The notes under the pieces: generated by a model
Seen by the model: only the letters and a program-made list of their open reading frames with translations
The model's database searches: none
What the model was told of the DNA's origin: nothing
Program-made: the position numbers and the translations under genes
Origin: Bacteroidota bacterium
GTDB lineage: Bacteria > Bacteroidota > Bacteroidia > Flavobacteriales_D > Crocinitomicaceae
Assembly: GCA_030148165.1 (NCBI GenBank)
Contig: JASBTZ010000008.1
Coordinates: forward strand, 1 to 64,000
Direction: 5' to 3'
DNA length: 64,000 nucleotides
Part shown: in pieces, positions 36,437 to 46,379 of the stretch
How positions within the stretch are numbered: the first letter of the stretch is position 1
Layout: the number at the start of each line of letters is the position of its first letter

Positions 36437-37234
36437 CTACTTACCGAAAATGCGCATTATTTGTACTCCGACATATTGCCACCAGGGTGCTGAGTAGCGA
36501 AGTCTGGGTTTTTTCACTTCAGCTGCTCGCACTACTTTGCGAACGATACCCTTGATGGATTTTACTTCTACCAAGCGAAATTGGCGCTCTTCTTCTTTTC
36601 GGAGAGCGTCGATATGATCATAGAACAATGACTTCTCATTCATCCATTCATATTTCGTAGAAATGATCTTTTGATTGAACCCAGTATGGTAAGCTCCCGG
36701 TTCAACCAGCGAAACATGCACATTTCGATTTAAGCGCTTAAGTTCTTTTCGCAAAGACTCACCGGCACAACTCAATGCAAACTTGGTCATGCTATACGCC
36801 CCAAGAAATGGCATAGGTATTCTTCCCGCTAGTGAACTGATGAAAATAACCGTTCCTCTTTTTTTTGCGAGCATGGGTTTGATCACTAACTGGGTTAATT
36901 CAATGATGGCAAAAACATTGACTTCAAAGTTATTTCGTAGTCGATCAGGATCCAGTTCAGCTAAAGAACCGCTCTCACCAATTGCTGCATTGTTGATCAG
37001 GACGTCCAGATCGAAGTCAAGAACTTTTGTTCGGTCTTCAGCAGACCTTACGTCCAATTTGAAAATGTCCATTTCCAACTTAGCATTTGTCGCTTCCTGT
37101 TGGAGGTTTATACTTTGATCCTCATTTTCCGTTGTAGCAATAACATGATGACCTCTGCGAGCCAATTGAAAAGCTGTCTCTTTTCCGATTCCGGATCCTG
37201 CACCGGTGATGAGTATTGTCTTATTATTTTTCAT
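36437..37234 (-). CDS. Short-chain dehydrogenase/reductase
   Basis: 265 residues from the ATG at 37234. The frame extends upstream through a terminator hairpin, so the longer reading is rejected. The Rossmann motif TGAGSGIG is at residues 10-17, NNAAIGESG carries the stabilising asparagine, and the catalytic tetrad is seen as ISSLAG and YSMTKFA. Substrate unknown; the sequence resembles classical SDR enzymes. The terminator of the upstream subtilisin gene ends only a few bases before the start codon, so it is unclear where its own promoter lies. Confidence 0.9.
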   Translation of the reverse strand: MKNNKTILITGAGSGIGKETAFQLARRGHHVIATTENEDQSINLQQEATNAKLEMDIFKLDVRSAEDRTKVLDFDLDVLINNAAIGESGSLAELDPDRLRNNFEVNVFAIIELTQLVIKPMLAKKRGTVIFISSLAGRIPMPFLGAYSMTKFALSCAGESLRKELKRLNRNVHVSLVEPGAYHTGFNQKIISTKYEWMNEKSLFYDHIDALRKEEERQFRLVEVKSIKGIVRKVVRAAEVKKPRLRYSAPWWQYVGVQIMRIFGK

Positions 37235-37263
37235 AAAAAAAGCCCACTTAATGAAGTGAGCTT
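37235..37263 (-). terminator. Terminator after the subtilisin gene, abutting the SDR start
   Basis: AAGC-CACTT / AAGTG-GCTT stem with one mismatch and a four-base loop. The A run at 37235-37241 reads as the U tract on the minus strand. It lies directly in front of the SDR ATG at 37234. Confidence 0.75.
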
Positions 37264-37281
37264 TAAAATAGGTAGAATCTA

Positions 37282-38961
37282 TTAAAGTTTGATCACCTTG
37301 TCCGTCCAAAGGGGTTGACCGTTCGTGTCAGTTAGGTTAATCATGTACATACCGGGTTCCTGTAAATCAAGCGAGTAACGATTTGTACCGGAAGGCAATT
37401 CCGAATTTGCAATTACAGATCCATTCAAACTGATTACCTGAATGTTAAGTGCTTGATCATTATTCCATGTTACAGTCGCAGCGCCTGAGGTTGGGTTTGG
37501 AAATACCTTTGCTTCGAATTCATCAAAGAAAAAATCGGATCCGTCATCCGTACCTGTAAGTCTTCGACCATCTCCACTACCATCATCAGACCCATTATTA
37601 TTTCCATTTCCCTGACCTGGATTACTTGGATCGTTGTTTCCATTGTCATTACCGTGTCCGTTATTACCGTCATCACCATTACCAGCATGTGGATTTCCTC
37701 CATTCCCACCGTTGCCATTGTTTCCACCATTTGGTCCATGACAAGCAATGTCGTATGTGTAAGCAAGTGCAGCTCCCGCGTCTAATCTTCCGGCACCTAG
37801 TTTACCTGCGTATTCAGGATTTAAATGATCTATATTCACTGCTGTTGCCTGAAGAATTTCCAGTACATCTTCATAAGTCAAGCATGGTTTGATAGAAAGC
37901 ATCAATCCGATAGTTCCCGTTACATACGGCGCAGCGAACGATGTCCCGTTACCCGTAAGATACCATCCCGGAGCAACAGTTAGAGCAACGTCGTAACCAG
38001 GCGCGCAGATATCCACTGATTTATTATGTTGATGAGTTGTTGCAGGATTTCCAATTGTTCGCTCGTGATTATCATTCGGTCCGACACTTGATACGGCAAT
38101 AACATGATCAAGAGCGGCCGGGTAAACTAATGCTTCCGGACCTCCGCATGTACTTCCGTTTCCAGCTGCAGCAACGACTATTGTTCCATTATTGTAAACT
38201 TCGTCAATGATAGCTTGATAGTATGAATTGTATCCACAACCAACCGACCAGCTGATATTAATCACGCGTGCACCATTATATGATAGCTGTAGGATTTGGT
38301 TATAACCAATTGTATTCAATGCGAGCTTACAGTTATATCCGATTGAACTTTTTCCAACTCCGTTATTGGTAGCGCCACCTGCTGTAGTTGCTACAGCCGT
38401 ACCATGATAGTAAAATTGAGTTGATACATTTACGTCGTTTTGGATTGAAACATATTCTCCCTGAAGCTCTTCGTGCGCATTAAAAAAACTTCCATCTGAT
38501 ATACCAAGAATGACACTGGTATCTCCTGTAGAGTAATCCCATGCTTTTTTTGCATTTATAAGATCCAAAGCGTAATCATTAGAAAACTCAAGGGAGTAAT
38601 CATCTGGAGTTGACAATAATTCATACTCCGGTGCTCTGAATGGATCACTCAAACTTGTTGAGCGCTTCATTTCTTCCGCAAGTGCATCCTGGTTACAAAG
38701 ACAATCTACCTGATATACTTTTTGCAGGTCCTTATTTCGACTTGCAGGAAGTGCTTGTTCTACACTTATAATATTATAGCGATTGATTAAGTCCTGGACT
38801 TCAAGGCTATTTGATTGTAATCTTCCGTTAACAACTTCTGGAACATTTGATAAATCTTCGAATGTTACCCACAAGCTTTCAGTGTCGTTTTGTGCAAAAC
38901 CTGCACCTGTTTGAATGATTAGTGTGAAAATGCTGATTGTTATTAAGCTCAGATTTTTCAT
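37282..38961 (-). CDS. Subtilisin-like (S8) serine protease with T9SS type A sorting domain
   Basis: 559 residues. A signal peptide ends near GFAQ (residue 24). A propeptide-like region runs to about 125. The S8 domain carries the triad D156 (in ISDGSF), H186 (HGTAVA) and S341 (GTSFAAP), with the oxyanion N268 in AAAGN. A linker of almost pure Gly, Asn and Asp spans about 408-476. The last 75 residues (from VFPNPTSG) form a type A T9SS sorting domain ending in DKVIKL. The product should be an active surface or secreted protease; substrate unknown. It has a strong terminator. Confidence 0.93.
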   Translation of the reverse strand: MKNLSLITISIFTLIIQTGAGFAQNDTESLWVTFEDLSNVPEVVNGRLQSNSLEVQDLINRYNIISVEQALPASRNKDLQKVYQVDCLCNQDALAEEMKRSTSLSDPFRAPEYELLSTPDDYSLEFSNDYALDLINAKKAWDYSTGDTSVILGISDGSFFNAHEELQGEYVSIQNDVNVSTQFYYHGTAVATTAGGATNNGVGKSSIGYNCKLALNTIGYNQILQLSYNGARVINISWSVGCGYNSYYQAIIDEVYNNGTIVVAAAGNGSTCGGPEALVYPAALDHVIAVSSVGPNDNHERTIGNPATTHQHNKSVDICAPGYDVALTVAPGWYLTGNGTSFAAPYVTGTIGLMLSIKPCLTYEDVLEILQATAVNIDHLNPEYAGKLGAGRLDAGAALAYTYDIACHGPNGGNNGNGGNGGNPHAGNGDDGNNGHGNDNGNNDPSNPGQGNGNNNGSDDGSGDGRRLTGTDDGSDFFFDEFEAKVFPNPTSGAATVTWNNDQALNIQVISLNGSVIANSELPSGTNRYSLDLQEPGMYMINLTDTNGQPLWTDKVIKL

Positions 38962-39152
38962 TTCGTTAAGTTTTGAGTTTTAATGGTTTAAAGTTGATCT
39001 GCTATTTGCGACAACTATGCCAAAAACCCAACGATGAGCTTTCTTTCTTCAAATCATATTATCCAATTAACGAAAACGATTTAGGAATGAATATTTATCC
39101 TTTAACATTTTGGAATGGTAAAGGACATTTAATTAACAAAGTGGTGATTAAG

Positions 39153-40055
39153 CTATTCTGCGCGGAAAATTCTTTCCATGGACCCATCACTATATAAGTA
39201 GATGAGAATCTTGTTCGGCTCCTCTGTAATCTCGCGACCCATTAGATCAACAATGCGAATAAGTTCTTTTTCATCCGATTGGATAGTGGAGATTCCAGCA
39301 GAACAATTAAAATAAGGTCGGGTTTGCGTACGCCAATTGGCATTTGTACCGTACAATATCCCGTTGTTACCATTTACGATGTCTCCAACCACATTTCCGG
39401 TACCTTCATTAAATGTCCAGTAGGTGACAAGGTGAGGGTCCGTTGCTTTCGGAAGACAATTCGAATACATGACAACATCATCAGGCTCCATGGCTGTATA
39501 CCAGACACTGACATTATCAATAAGCGCGTTTAAATAATCGTAGGGATCACCAAGTGCGTGACCAAAAGTTAGGTGACCACTTGTTCCACCAACGGGTTGC
39601 TTTAAATATATTTGTGTGCTAATCAGTTCACTTTCTTTATATAAGTGAATTCGCTTTTTACTGGATTCCCTAACCAGGGTAATGTGCGTCCACTCATTGA
39701 ATGGTATTTCCACCGCAAAGTCAATTTCCTGCTTATGCACCACTTGATACTCGTCTGAATATTCATGTCGATACCTTAGTGTGTCTCCACCCGGGGATAT
39801 TTCCACGGAATAAAGGGTGTTGTACAAGGTCAAAGATGAGGTGTCATCTCCCAGGCATATAATTTGACTCCAATCGGTGGTATCTTTCATTCGGATATCG
39901 AACATCAGCGTTAGATTTCCAAGAATTCTTGCATCTGGGCAGTTTTCGATGTGTACAAAATCACTTTGCCCCCAAAATCGAAGTGAGTAGGTAGACTGTG
40001 ATCGTGCAGCGAAAGCGATTAACAAAAATCCGACGAGTAGAGGCGTAAGTTTCAT
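39153..40055 (-). CDS. Exported LamG (concanavalin-fold) protein with a degenerate T9SS-like tail
   Basis: 300 residues. A signal peptide ends near ARSQ (residue 20). The mature part is one LamG/laminin_G_3-type beta-sandwich (NEWTHITLVRESSKKRIHLY and LIDNVSVWYTAM are the usual strands; VTYWTFNEGTGN follows). The last 40 residues (IRIVDLMGREI, then a YSDGS turn) look like the end of a type A sorting domain but lack the VxPNP start. Probably binds sugar or protein at the surface. A -7 box lies 18 bases before the start. Confidence 0.82.
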   Translation of the reverse strand: MKLTPLLVGFLLIAFAARSQSTYSLRFWGQSDFVHIENCPDARILGNLTLMFDIRMKDTTDWSQIICLGDDTSSLTLYNTLYSVEISPGGDTLRYRHEYSDEYQVVHKQEIDFAVEIPFNEWTHITLVRESSKKRIHLYKESELISTQIYLKQPVGGTSGHLTFGHALGDPYDYLNALIDNVSVWYTAMEPDDVVMYSNCLPKATDPHLVTYWTFNEGTGNVVGDIVNGNNGILYGTNANWRTQTRPYFNCSAGISTIQSDEKELIRIVDLMGREITEEPNKILIYLYSDGSMERIFRAE

Positions 40056-40072
40056 GACTTCATTGTTATAGT

Positions 40073-40080
40073 CAAATGTA
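40073..40080 (-). promoter_or_regulatory. TACATTTG, -7 promoter box for the LamG gene
   Basis: Perfect TANNTTTG on the minus strand, 18 bases before the ATG at 40055. Confidence 0.55.
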
Positions 40081-40151
40081 CGCTCGGGGCTATATACAAA
40101 ACATGACTTAAATCATGGGAAAGTAGAACCTTTCTCAATCAATAAGCACTA

Positions 40152-40457
40152 TCATTTGTTTTCGAAACCATTGAAATATGCACTCACGCTCCATGCTTGA
40201 GGTTTTTCTGCAAACCAGGGCTTGATGCTAGGCCAGATCTCACCGAATTGTTCTGAGTTCCGGTAGTTCTCCAGTGCTTCTTCAGACTCCCAGTGACTAT
40301 AGGTCATAACTATATGAGGTCTTTCAATGTCTTGATAAAGCTTCATGCCATAACAACCCGGAAAACTGTTAACGACATCTTTTATACCATCAAAAAATTG
40401 AAGGAAGCTATCTATCTTATCTTTTTCAAATTCCAGTTTAACGATTCGAGTGATCAT
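40152..40457 (-). CDS. ABM-domain (antibiotic biosynthesis monooxygenase-like) protein
   Basis: 101 residues, a single ferredoxin-like ABM domain: MITRIVKLEFEKDKIDSFL, then FPGCYGMKLYQD and VMTYSHWESEEAL are typical. Members include small monooxygenases and heme-degrading enzymes, but most are of unknown function. Its start overlaps the stop of the upstream SAM-cleaving gene by one base, so both share a transcript. Confidence 0.85.
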   Translation of the reverse strand: MITRIVKLEFEKDKIDSFLQFFDGIKDVVNSFPGCYGMKLYQDIERPHIVMTYSHWESEEALENYRNSEQFGEIWPSIKPWFAEKPQAWSVSAYFNGFENK

Positions 40458-41314
40458 CAGAACAGAGATTCAATGGTTTTTCGTGAGCCTTTCGGTGTGA
40501 ACTCAATTCTGATTATGTCATTTAATCCAAGTCCGAACAATTTATCCGCACCACCTGTTCCGTTGGCAGCGGCTCTGTTAATAGCAATTTCCAGGTAACC
40601 ATTTTCATTGAAGATAGCCACCTTTTCGCCCTGAGGAACTTCGTTGTATGTTGTTGCTATTGAGTCAATGAAGTAATTCTTACTCTTGAAGTAAATGGTA
40701 AACGGAACTTCTTTTCCTATTCTATCAAAGAGCTCCTGATGAATATTGGTAATAAGGTTTCCATAGTTATCAATGTGGATGACATGTCCCTTGATAAGAT
40801 CTGTCTCAGAAATTGCAGCTGGCGTGAATGCCCGAGCGAAATGTTCCTGCGGAGAAGCAATCTCTTCGATCTTCTTACCATTGAGTAATTCTATCGCTGC
40901 CTTACACAGGATATTCTTTGTCGGAAACTTTAATAATTCCTTATTACTAAGAACATCATCAATTCGATAAAAACCTTGATGTTCCTCTTCCATGATTAAT
41001 GCACCAAAAAAACCATTGTCATTTGAAATAAAGATCTGGTCCTGATACTTCATGATGGAAGGAAATGTTCCTCCGGAATTTCCAAAGTTGATACTTGGTT
41101 CGCTATCTACTCCAATAACATGAATACTTCCTGCAGGAAAATCCCTGAGACATGAAGCCACCTGATATGCTGCCTCACCACTGTTAAAAGGAGAAACATC
41201 ATGGGTGATATCAATTATTCTGACATCTGAAACACTCGTAAGCAGGTATGCTTTCAGTGAAGCAACATAATGGTCTTTTAGACCCATGTCCGTAGTGAGT
41301 GTTACAATTTTCAT
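40457..41314 (-). CDS. SAM hydroxide adenosyltransferase (DUF62 family)
   Basis: 285 residues. The family cleaves S-adenosylmethionine with water to adenosine and methionine and is related to fluorinase and chlorinase. The N-terminal TLTTDMGLKDHYVASLK, the ITHDVSPFNSGEAAY segment and the conserved HVIGVDSEP region match. Halide-specific residues cannot be judged by eye. Upstream of the ABM gene with a one-base overlap. Confidence 0.9.
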   Translation of the reverse strand: MKIVTLTTDMGLKDHYVASLKAYLLTSVSDVRIIDITHDVSPFNSGEAAYQVASCLRDFPAGSIHVIGVDSEPSINFGNSGGTFPSIMKYQDQIFISNDNGFFGALIMEEEHQGFYRIDDVLSNKELLKFPTKNILCKAAIELLNGKKIEEIASPQEHFARAFTPAAISETDLIKGHVIHIDNYGNLITNIHQELFDRIGKEVPFTIYFKSKNYFIDSIATTYNEVPQGEKVAIFNENGYLEIAINRAAANGTGGADKLFGLGLNDIIRIEFTPKGSRKTIESLF

Positions 41315-41351
41315 ACCTTGAAAAATCGGTTATTTGAGCCGAATTATTTTC

Positions 41352-41359
41352 TAACTTTG
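41352..41359 (+). promoter_or_regulatory. TAACTTTG, -7 promoter box for phoH-purC
   Basis: Perfect TANNTTTG 54 bases before the phoH start; a TTTG lies 15 bases upstream, shorter than the typical spacing. Confidence 0.55.
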
Positions 41360-41413
41360 GTCAAAAATAAGGTTAATAAAGGTATTAAATAATATCGTTA
41401 ATAAAATTCTGTA

Positions 41414-42391
41414 TTGCTAGAAAGAAAGATTGAAATCACTGGTATTAATCCGGCAGAATTATTCGGATCCAACAATGCCAAACTTAAACACATCAAAGGT
41501 TTTTTTCCTAAGCTAAAGATCTTAGCAAGAGGTAATATACTGACTATAGCTGGTGAAGAGGAGGTAATGGATGAATTTGAACGGAAGTTTGAATTAATCT
41601 TAACTCATTTTCACAAATTCAATCGGGTCACCCTTAATGACATTGATAACCTGATGATGGAAGATGGAGCCAGTATGCTGAGCAATGATAAGGGTTCAGA
41701 AACGATTGTTCACGGAAATCAAGGTGCGCATATTAGAGCGAAGACGATTAATCAGCGAAAACTTGTAGAGCTCGTTGAAAAAAATGACATGGTTTTCGCG
41801 GTGGGTCCTGCCGGAACGGGTAAGACCTATACGGCTGTGGCATTGGCTGTTCGTGCATTGAAAGCAAAGGAAGTCAAACGTATTATCTTGACAAGACCCG
41901 CTGTGGAAGCTGGAGAAAATCTGGGGTTTTTACCCGGTGATCTTAAAGAAAAATTAGATCCTTATTTAATGCCATTGTATGATGCATTAAGAGATATGAT
42001 ACCTCCTGAAAAGCTCGCGGATATGATCGAATTTGGAGTAATCGAAATTGCTCCCCTGGCATTTATGAGAGGTAGAACGCTCGATAAAGCTTTCGTGATT
42101 TTAGACGAGGCTCAAAATGCGACTAAGATGCAAATGAAAATGTTTCTGACTCGTATGGGTATGACGGCGAAATTTGTCATTACAGGTGACATGTCTCAAG
42201 TAGATTTACCAAATAAACAAAGATCCGGACTTGCCTATGCACTTGATGCCTTGACAGAGGTAGAAGGAGTCGGAATTGTGCGAATGGGTCAGGCTGATGT
42301 GATCAGACACAGTCTGGTTAAAAAGATAATTGTTGCTCTTGAGGAAGAAGAGAACAAAGAAAAAGAAGACAAAATCAAAAAAGATAAATGA
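41414..42391 (+). CDS. PhoH-family ATPase
   Basis: 325 residues from a TTG start. The N-terminal 105 residues form a KH-like domain; the PhoH P-loop domain has Walker A GPAGTGKT at 131-138, the signature [17 protein letters not shown], Walker [11 protein letters not shown] near 235 and [11 protein letters not shown]. PhoH proteins are cytoplasmic ATPases linked to RNA metabolism (PhoH/YbeZ type). The stop overlaps the purC start by four bases (ATGA). Confidence 0.93.
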   Translation: MLERKIEITGINPAELFGSNNAKLKHIKGFFPKLKILARGNILTIAGEEEVMDEFERKFELILTHFHKFNRVTLNDIDNLMMEDGASMLSNDKGSETIVHGNQGAHIRAKTINQRKLVELVEKNDMVFAVGPAGTGKTYTAVALAVRALKAKEVKRIILTRPAVEAGENLGFLPGDLKEKLDPYLMPLYDALRDMIPPEKLADMIEFGVIEIAPLAFMRGRTLDKAFVILDEAQNATKMQMKMFLTRMGMTAKFVITGDMSQVDLPNKQRSGLAYALDALTEVEGVGIVRMGQADVIRHSLVKKIIVALEEEENKEKEDKIKKDK

Positions 42392-43350
42392 ACGCAATAA
42401 CGAATAGCTCATTTCAATTTAAAGGGCAAACCAAAGTATACAATGGTAAGGTTCGAGATGTCTATACGCTTGATAATGGATTGCTTGTCATGGTAGCATC
42501 AGATCGAATTTCAGCCTTTGATCATATTTTACCCAAAGGAATTCCTTTTAAAGGACAGGTATTGAATCAGGTTGCTACGATGTTTCTTGAAGCTACCAGG
42601 GATATCGTGCCTAATTGGTTGATTGGAACACCTGATCCATCAGTGGCTGTTGGATATGCTTGTGAACCGATAAGGGTCGAAATGGTTATTCGCGGGTATA
42701 TGTCGGGACATGCAGCTCGAGAATATAAAGCTGGCAAACGGATGCTTTGCGGTGTTCGTATGCCGGAGGGTATGATCGAAAACGATAAATTTCCGGAGCC
42801 CATTATTACTCCTGCAACGAAAGCAGATGAAGGACACGACGAGGATATTTCCAGAGAAGATATCTTAGCGAAAGGTATCGTTCCGGAAGATGTCTATGTA
42901 AAACTGGAAGAATACACACGCGCTTTGTTCCAACGTGGAACAGAGATGGCGGCCAGACAGGGATTGATCCTTGTGGATACCAAGTATGAGTTCGGCATTC
43001 GCAATGGAGAGATTATGCTAATTGATGAAATCCATACACCGGATTCCTCACGTTATTTCTATGCGGATGGTTATGAAGAACGTCAGGCAAAAGGTGAACC
43101 TCAGAAACAATTGTCTAAAGAATTTGTTCGCCAGTGGTTAATTGAAAACGGATTTCAAGGCCTGGAAGGACAAACAATGCCTGATATGCCGGACGAGTTT
43201 GTTCAAACGGTTACTGATCGCTATATCGAATTGTACGAAAAGATCACGGGTAAACCATTTGAAAAATCGGACACTTCGAACATAGAACAACGGATTCAAC
43301 AAAACGTTGATCGATTTCTGGAAGAGACCAATATGGAAGAGTTGAGTTAA
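42388..43350 (+). CDS. purC: SAICAR synthase
   Basis: 320 residues. Catalyses the ATP-dependent joining of aspartate to CAIR in purine synthesis. Conserved segments include [42 protein letters not shown]-like [23 protein letters not shown] and [11 protein letters not shown]. It is the longer form seen in Bacteroidetes and yeast, not the short bacterial one. Translationally coupled with phoH; its stop is shared in a TTAA palindrome with the AsmA gene. Confidence 0.95.
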   Translation: MNAITNSSFQFKGQTKVYNGKVRDVYTLDNGLLVMVASDRISAFDHILPKGIPFKGQVLNQVATMFLEATRDIVPNWLIGTPDPSVAVGYACEPIRVEMVIRGYMSGHAAREYKAGKRMLCGVRMPEGMIENDKFPEPIITPATKADEGHDEDISREDILAKGIVPEDVYVKLEEYTRALFQRGTEMAARQGLILVDTKYEFGIRNGEIMLIDEIHTPDSSRYFYADGYEERQAKGEPQKQLSKEFVRQWLIENGFQGLEGQTMPDMPDEFVQTVTDRYIELYEKITGKPFEKSDTSNIEQRIQQNVDRFLEETNMEELS

Positions 43351-46208
43351 CCCAACTTGTCCGCTCGTTCCTGAGCCTTCTTCATAATATCATTGGCCTT
43401 TTTGTCACCTTCCGCCTCAATCTTCTGAGCTTTGGATTCACCTTCAGCTCGTATTTTCTTAGCTGATTCCTCTGCCAATTTTTTCTTGATCGGGTTGCTG
43501 CCAGCAGCCTTAATCACCTCATCCGCTTGCTTGTTGGCTTCAGCTCTGGTTTGGTCAGCTAGATTTTTTGCTTCCGCTTTAACTTTATCCGCTTCTTTTT
43601 GTGCGTCGGCAAGAATCTTCGCTTTCTGCTTTTCGATCTCTTCATTCACGTTGTCTTTAACTTCTTGTATAGTCTGCTTAATCGTATCTTTAACTGTTTC
43701 CGTAACAGAATTGATTAAATCCTCTTTGAAGTCTCCTGTAGCCTTAAGAATCGCTTCCTTGAAGTCAGTTGTTATCTGAGGATCACTCACATCTCCAACT
43801 GCTTTCACTTTTACCGGAATAAAGGCAGGCAGCTTACCAACGTCTAATTTTGGTACGAGGGCATTTAATTTACCCATCGCAGCTTCCACTTCTTTTATCA
43901 TGGATGCAGGAATTTCTTCCTTCGGCACTTGCAGATCAAAATCGTAATTCATTTTCTGATCAAGCGTTGTGTAGCCTGAAACCGTTGTATTGATGTTGCC
44001 CAATTTTATGTCAAACGGCAGGACAGCAACCTTACCGTCGTTTACTGTAAACTTCGTTTTGAAGTTCTCAAGCTTTTGACTTGAGAAATTATTCAATTTG
44101 GTCACATTCTCGATCTTATTAAAAACTTTGATGTTTTTAATGGCAAGTCTGTCAGAACGGATGTCACCAATACTTGACAGTGAGCTAAGGATAGGTTCAA
44201 ATGAAGGAGTGATCTTCGTTTGCATATCGAAGTTTGATGTGATCTTTCCTTCTGCAAGTTTTGCCAGCGGCGCTATTTTCCCTACCGTTACAAAATTACT
44301 TGCAAGATCCTGTATGTTAACATTGGCAATGTTATAACCGAAATCAACCTTTGGATTCTTGTGATCTTGAGTATTGTACGCTCCTTTTAGTCCAACTGTT
44401 CCTCCCATGGTGTTCATGGTCAGATCTTCCAGATAAATAGTCTCATCTTTCATTCGGATGTTACCCTTCAGGTTCTTTATATCGATTCCATTGTATTTAA
44501 CATTGTTCATGGATGATGCCAGTTTGAAATCGATATTTTTCGGAACAAGGATTGGCTCATCGCTATCTGAGCTAGCTGTGCTCTCAGCAGTGCTTTCCTC
44601 AGGACTTCCTGCTTCATCAGCCGGAATGAATTCATCCAGGTCCATATGATTGCTGTGGAAGGTAAAGTCACCTTTGAGCACTTCATTATCGCGCAGCAGG
44701 TATCCGAAATAATTGCTCAATTCACCTTTGACATGGAAATCCGTTTTCCCCATTTTTGCATCCATGTCGTTTAGCGCCAGTCGTTCAGGTGAGAATACAA
44801 AATGCATCTTATCGATTGACACGTCGTCATCCAGTGAAGTTGAACTATACTTCATATCGCTTACAATCAGGTCGCCTGCCGCTTTGAATTTTTCGAAATC
44901 ACCTGCTTCCAGGTCAGACATCTTTCCGTTTATATCGATGTTAGCATCTAAGATTCCGTTGTAGCTTTCTCCTTCTGTCGGTGGAACATAATCTTTCATA
45001 GTCGCCAGATCGAAGTATGCTACAATTTTAGATTTTAAATATGGGTCAACCAATAAATTATTCATGAATAAATTTGCATCGATCTTGTTCTTGCCCATAT
45101 TCGCATGGAATTTAGGCACATCCACCGTCATTTTATTCATGTCAGAACCACCTGGGTACTTCGAGGAAGCACCAACTTGAATATTAGTAATCTTACCTGG
45201 CAGATCCGGATAATTAATAGATGCATTTTTAATATTCATTCCAAAGTCCCAGGAAGGAAGATCTTCTTCATTCATTTCTCCCTTGACAACTCCATTTAAA
45301 CTTAAAGACCCTGATGTAGCCATGCTCTCATATCCCGAATGATAGAATGCAGGGATTAATGACAGGAATTGTTTGAACGTGGCATCTGACGCATCCAACT
45401 TGAGATCCATTTCATCATGATCTTCAAATATTTCGTACATACCATCCACTGAAAATGCTATTTCGTTGAGCTTGATCTCATTTTCCTTAAGCGTGAACTT
45501 GGATGATTTATCTGTGAATTCCATCAAAATATTGACAATCGCTTCCGTTTTAACCTGGGTCAAATAACTAATGCCATCCATTCTGTACGATAAATTATTC
45601 ATCTCCGTAGAGGTTTCAAAGTCGATGACATCTGCAGTAAGATCACCTTTACCTGTATGTATCAGGCTATCCAGCTCAGCGTACATATTAAGTGATCGGT
45701 CATCGTATTTAAGTAATGCGTTGTTGATGCTGTAATCCTTAAGAGAGAGTTTGAAGCTAGAAGGTTCTTCCAACTCTTCATCTGTTTTGAGCGAATCTGG
45801 CTTCACAATATCGTAATTGGCAGTTCCGTCCTCTAAAACTCTTACATCGAAGGTCGGATCATATATGTGGATCTCATCGATTTCAATCTGATCACCTGAG
45901 ATAACATTCCAAAATCCAATATGCGCTTCAGCTTTTCCAATGCTGGCCAAGGTAACTCCTTCAAATTCATTTAAACCTGTGAGCTTAGCGTTGTACAACT
46001 CAACGGTCATATTGGGGAAGGTACTAAAGAAGGTCAGATCGAAGTCCTCCAGGCTTAATTCAGCGGTTAGGTTTTTATTCACTTCTTTGATCACCATCTC
46101 TTTGAGTTCATCTTTGAAGACAATCGGAACGATAATAATTGCAGCGATTAATAACACCAAAATAATACCAAGTACTTTGAGCGTTTTTTTGAGGATCTTC
46201 TTAACCAT
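43347..46208 (-). CDS. AsmA-family envelope protein with a long charged helical tail
   Basis: 953 residues. One N-terminal membrane helix (about 12-30) is followed by an AsmA N-terminal segment ([19 protein letters not shown] and [13 protein letters not shown]) and a very long beta-rich repeat region, as in AsmA/TamB-type proteins thought to carry lipids between the membranes. The final 130 or so residues are almost entirely Lys, Glu, Ala and Gln, forming a long amphipathic coiled coil (for example [19 protein letters not shown]). That tail is an unusual addition. Function is inferred from family. Confidence 0.88.
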   Translation of the reverse strand: MVKKILKKTLKVLGIILVLLIAAIIIVPIVFKDELKEMVIKEVNKNLTAELSLEDFDLTFFSTFPNMTVELYNAKLTGLNEFEGVTLASIGKAEAHIGFWNVISGDQIEIDEIHIYDPTFDVRVLEDGTANYDIVKPDSLKTDEELEEPSSFKLSLKDYSINNALLKYDDRSLNMYAELDSLIHTGKGDLTADVIDFETSTEMNNLSYRMDGISYLTQVKTEAIVNILMEFTDKSSKFTLKENEIKLNEIAFSVDGMYEIFEDHDEMDLKLDASDATFKQFLSLIPAFYHSGYESMATSGSLSLNGVVKGEMNEEDLPSWDFGMNIKNASINYPDLPGKITNIQVGASSKYPGGSDMNKMTVDVPKFHANMGKNKIDANLFMNNLLVDPYLKSKIVAYFDLATMKDYVPPTEGESYNGILDANIDINGKMSDLEAGDFEKFKAAGDLIVSDMKYSSTSLDDDVSIDKMHFVFSPERLALNDMDAKMGKTDFHVKGELSNYFGYLLRDNEVLKGDFTFHSNHMDLDEFIPADEAGSPEESTAESTASSDSDEPILVPKNIDFKLASSMNNVKYNGIDIKNLKGNIRMKDETIYLEDLTMNTMGGTVGLKGAYNTQDHKNPKVDFGYNIANVNIQDLASNFVTVGKIAPLAKLAEGKITSNFDMQTKITPSFEPILSSLSSIGDIRSDRLAIKNIKVFNKIENVTKLNNFSSQKLENFKTKFTVNDGKVAVLPFDIKLGNINTTVSGYTTLDQKMNYDFDLQVPKEEIPASMIKEVEAAMGKLNALVPKLDVGKLPAFIPVKVKAVGDVSDPQITTDFKEAILKATGDFKEDLINSVTETVKDTIKQTIQEVKDNVNEEIEKQKAKILADAQKEADKVKAEAKNLADQTRAEANKQADEVIKAAGSNPIKKKLAEESAKKIRAEGESKAQKIEAEGDKKANDIMKKAQERADKLG

Positions 46209-46354
46209 TTTGAATGAAATTTTCAGTTTGTTTGAAAGTACTATAAAGATAACGAATGCGATTTGGAAATATCGTTTTAATGGCGATAAATAATCTAAAA
46301 TCTTTAATTGAAAGATTGTGTATCAATTTAACAAAGTAATGTAGTCAATCATAT

Positions 46355-46362
46355 TATCTTTG
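46355..46362 (+). promoter_or_regulatory. TATCTTTG, -7 promoter box for ccsBA-bshB1
   Basis: Perfect TANNTTTG 17 bases before the ATG at 46380. Confidence 0.6.
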
Positions 46363-46379
46363 TTACCCAAATCGAACAG

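Noticed and set aside
36437-37309. Longer SDR reading starting at 37309
   Set aside because: It would run through the terminator and the end of the subtilisin gene; the ATG at 37234 sits directly before the Rossmann motif.
38973-39197. 74-residue open frame between the subtilisin and LamG genes
   Set aside because: No signal, domain or promoter; it overlaps the 3' end of the LamG gene and has the composition of random AT-rich sequence.
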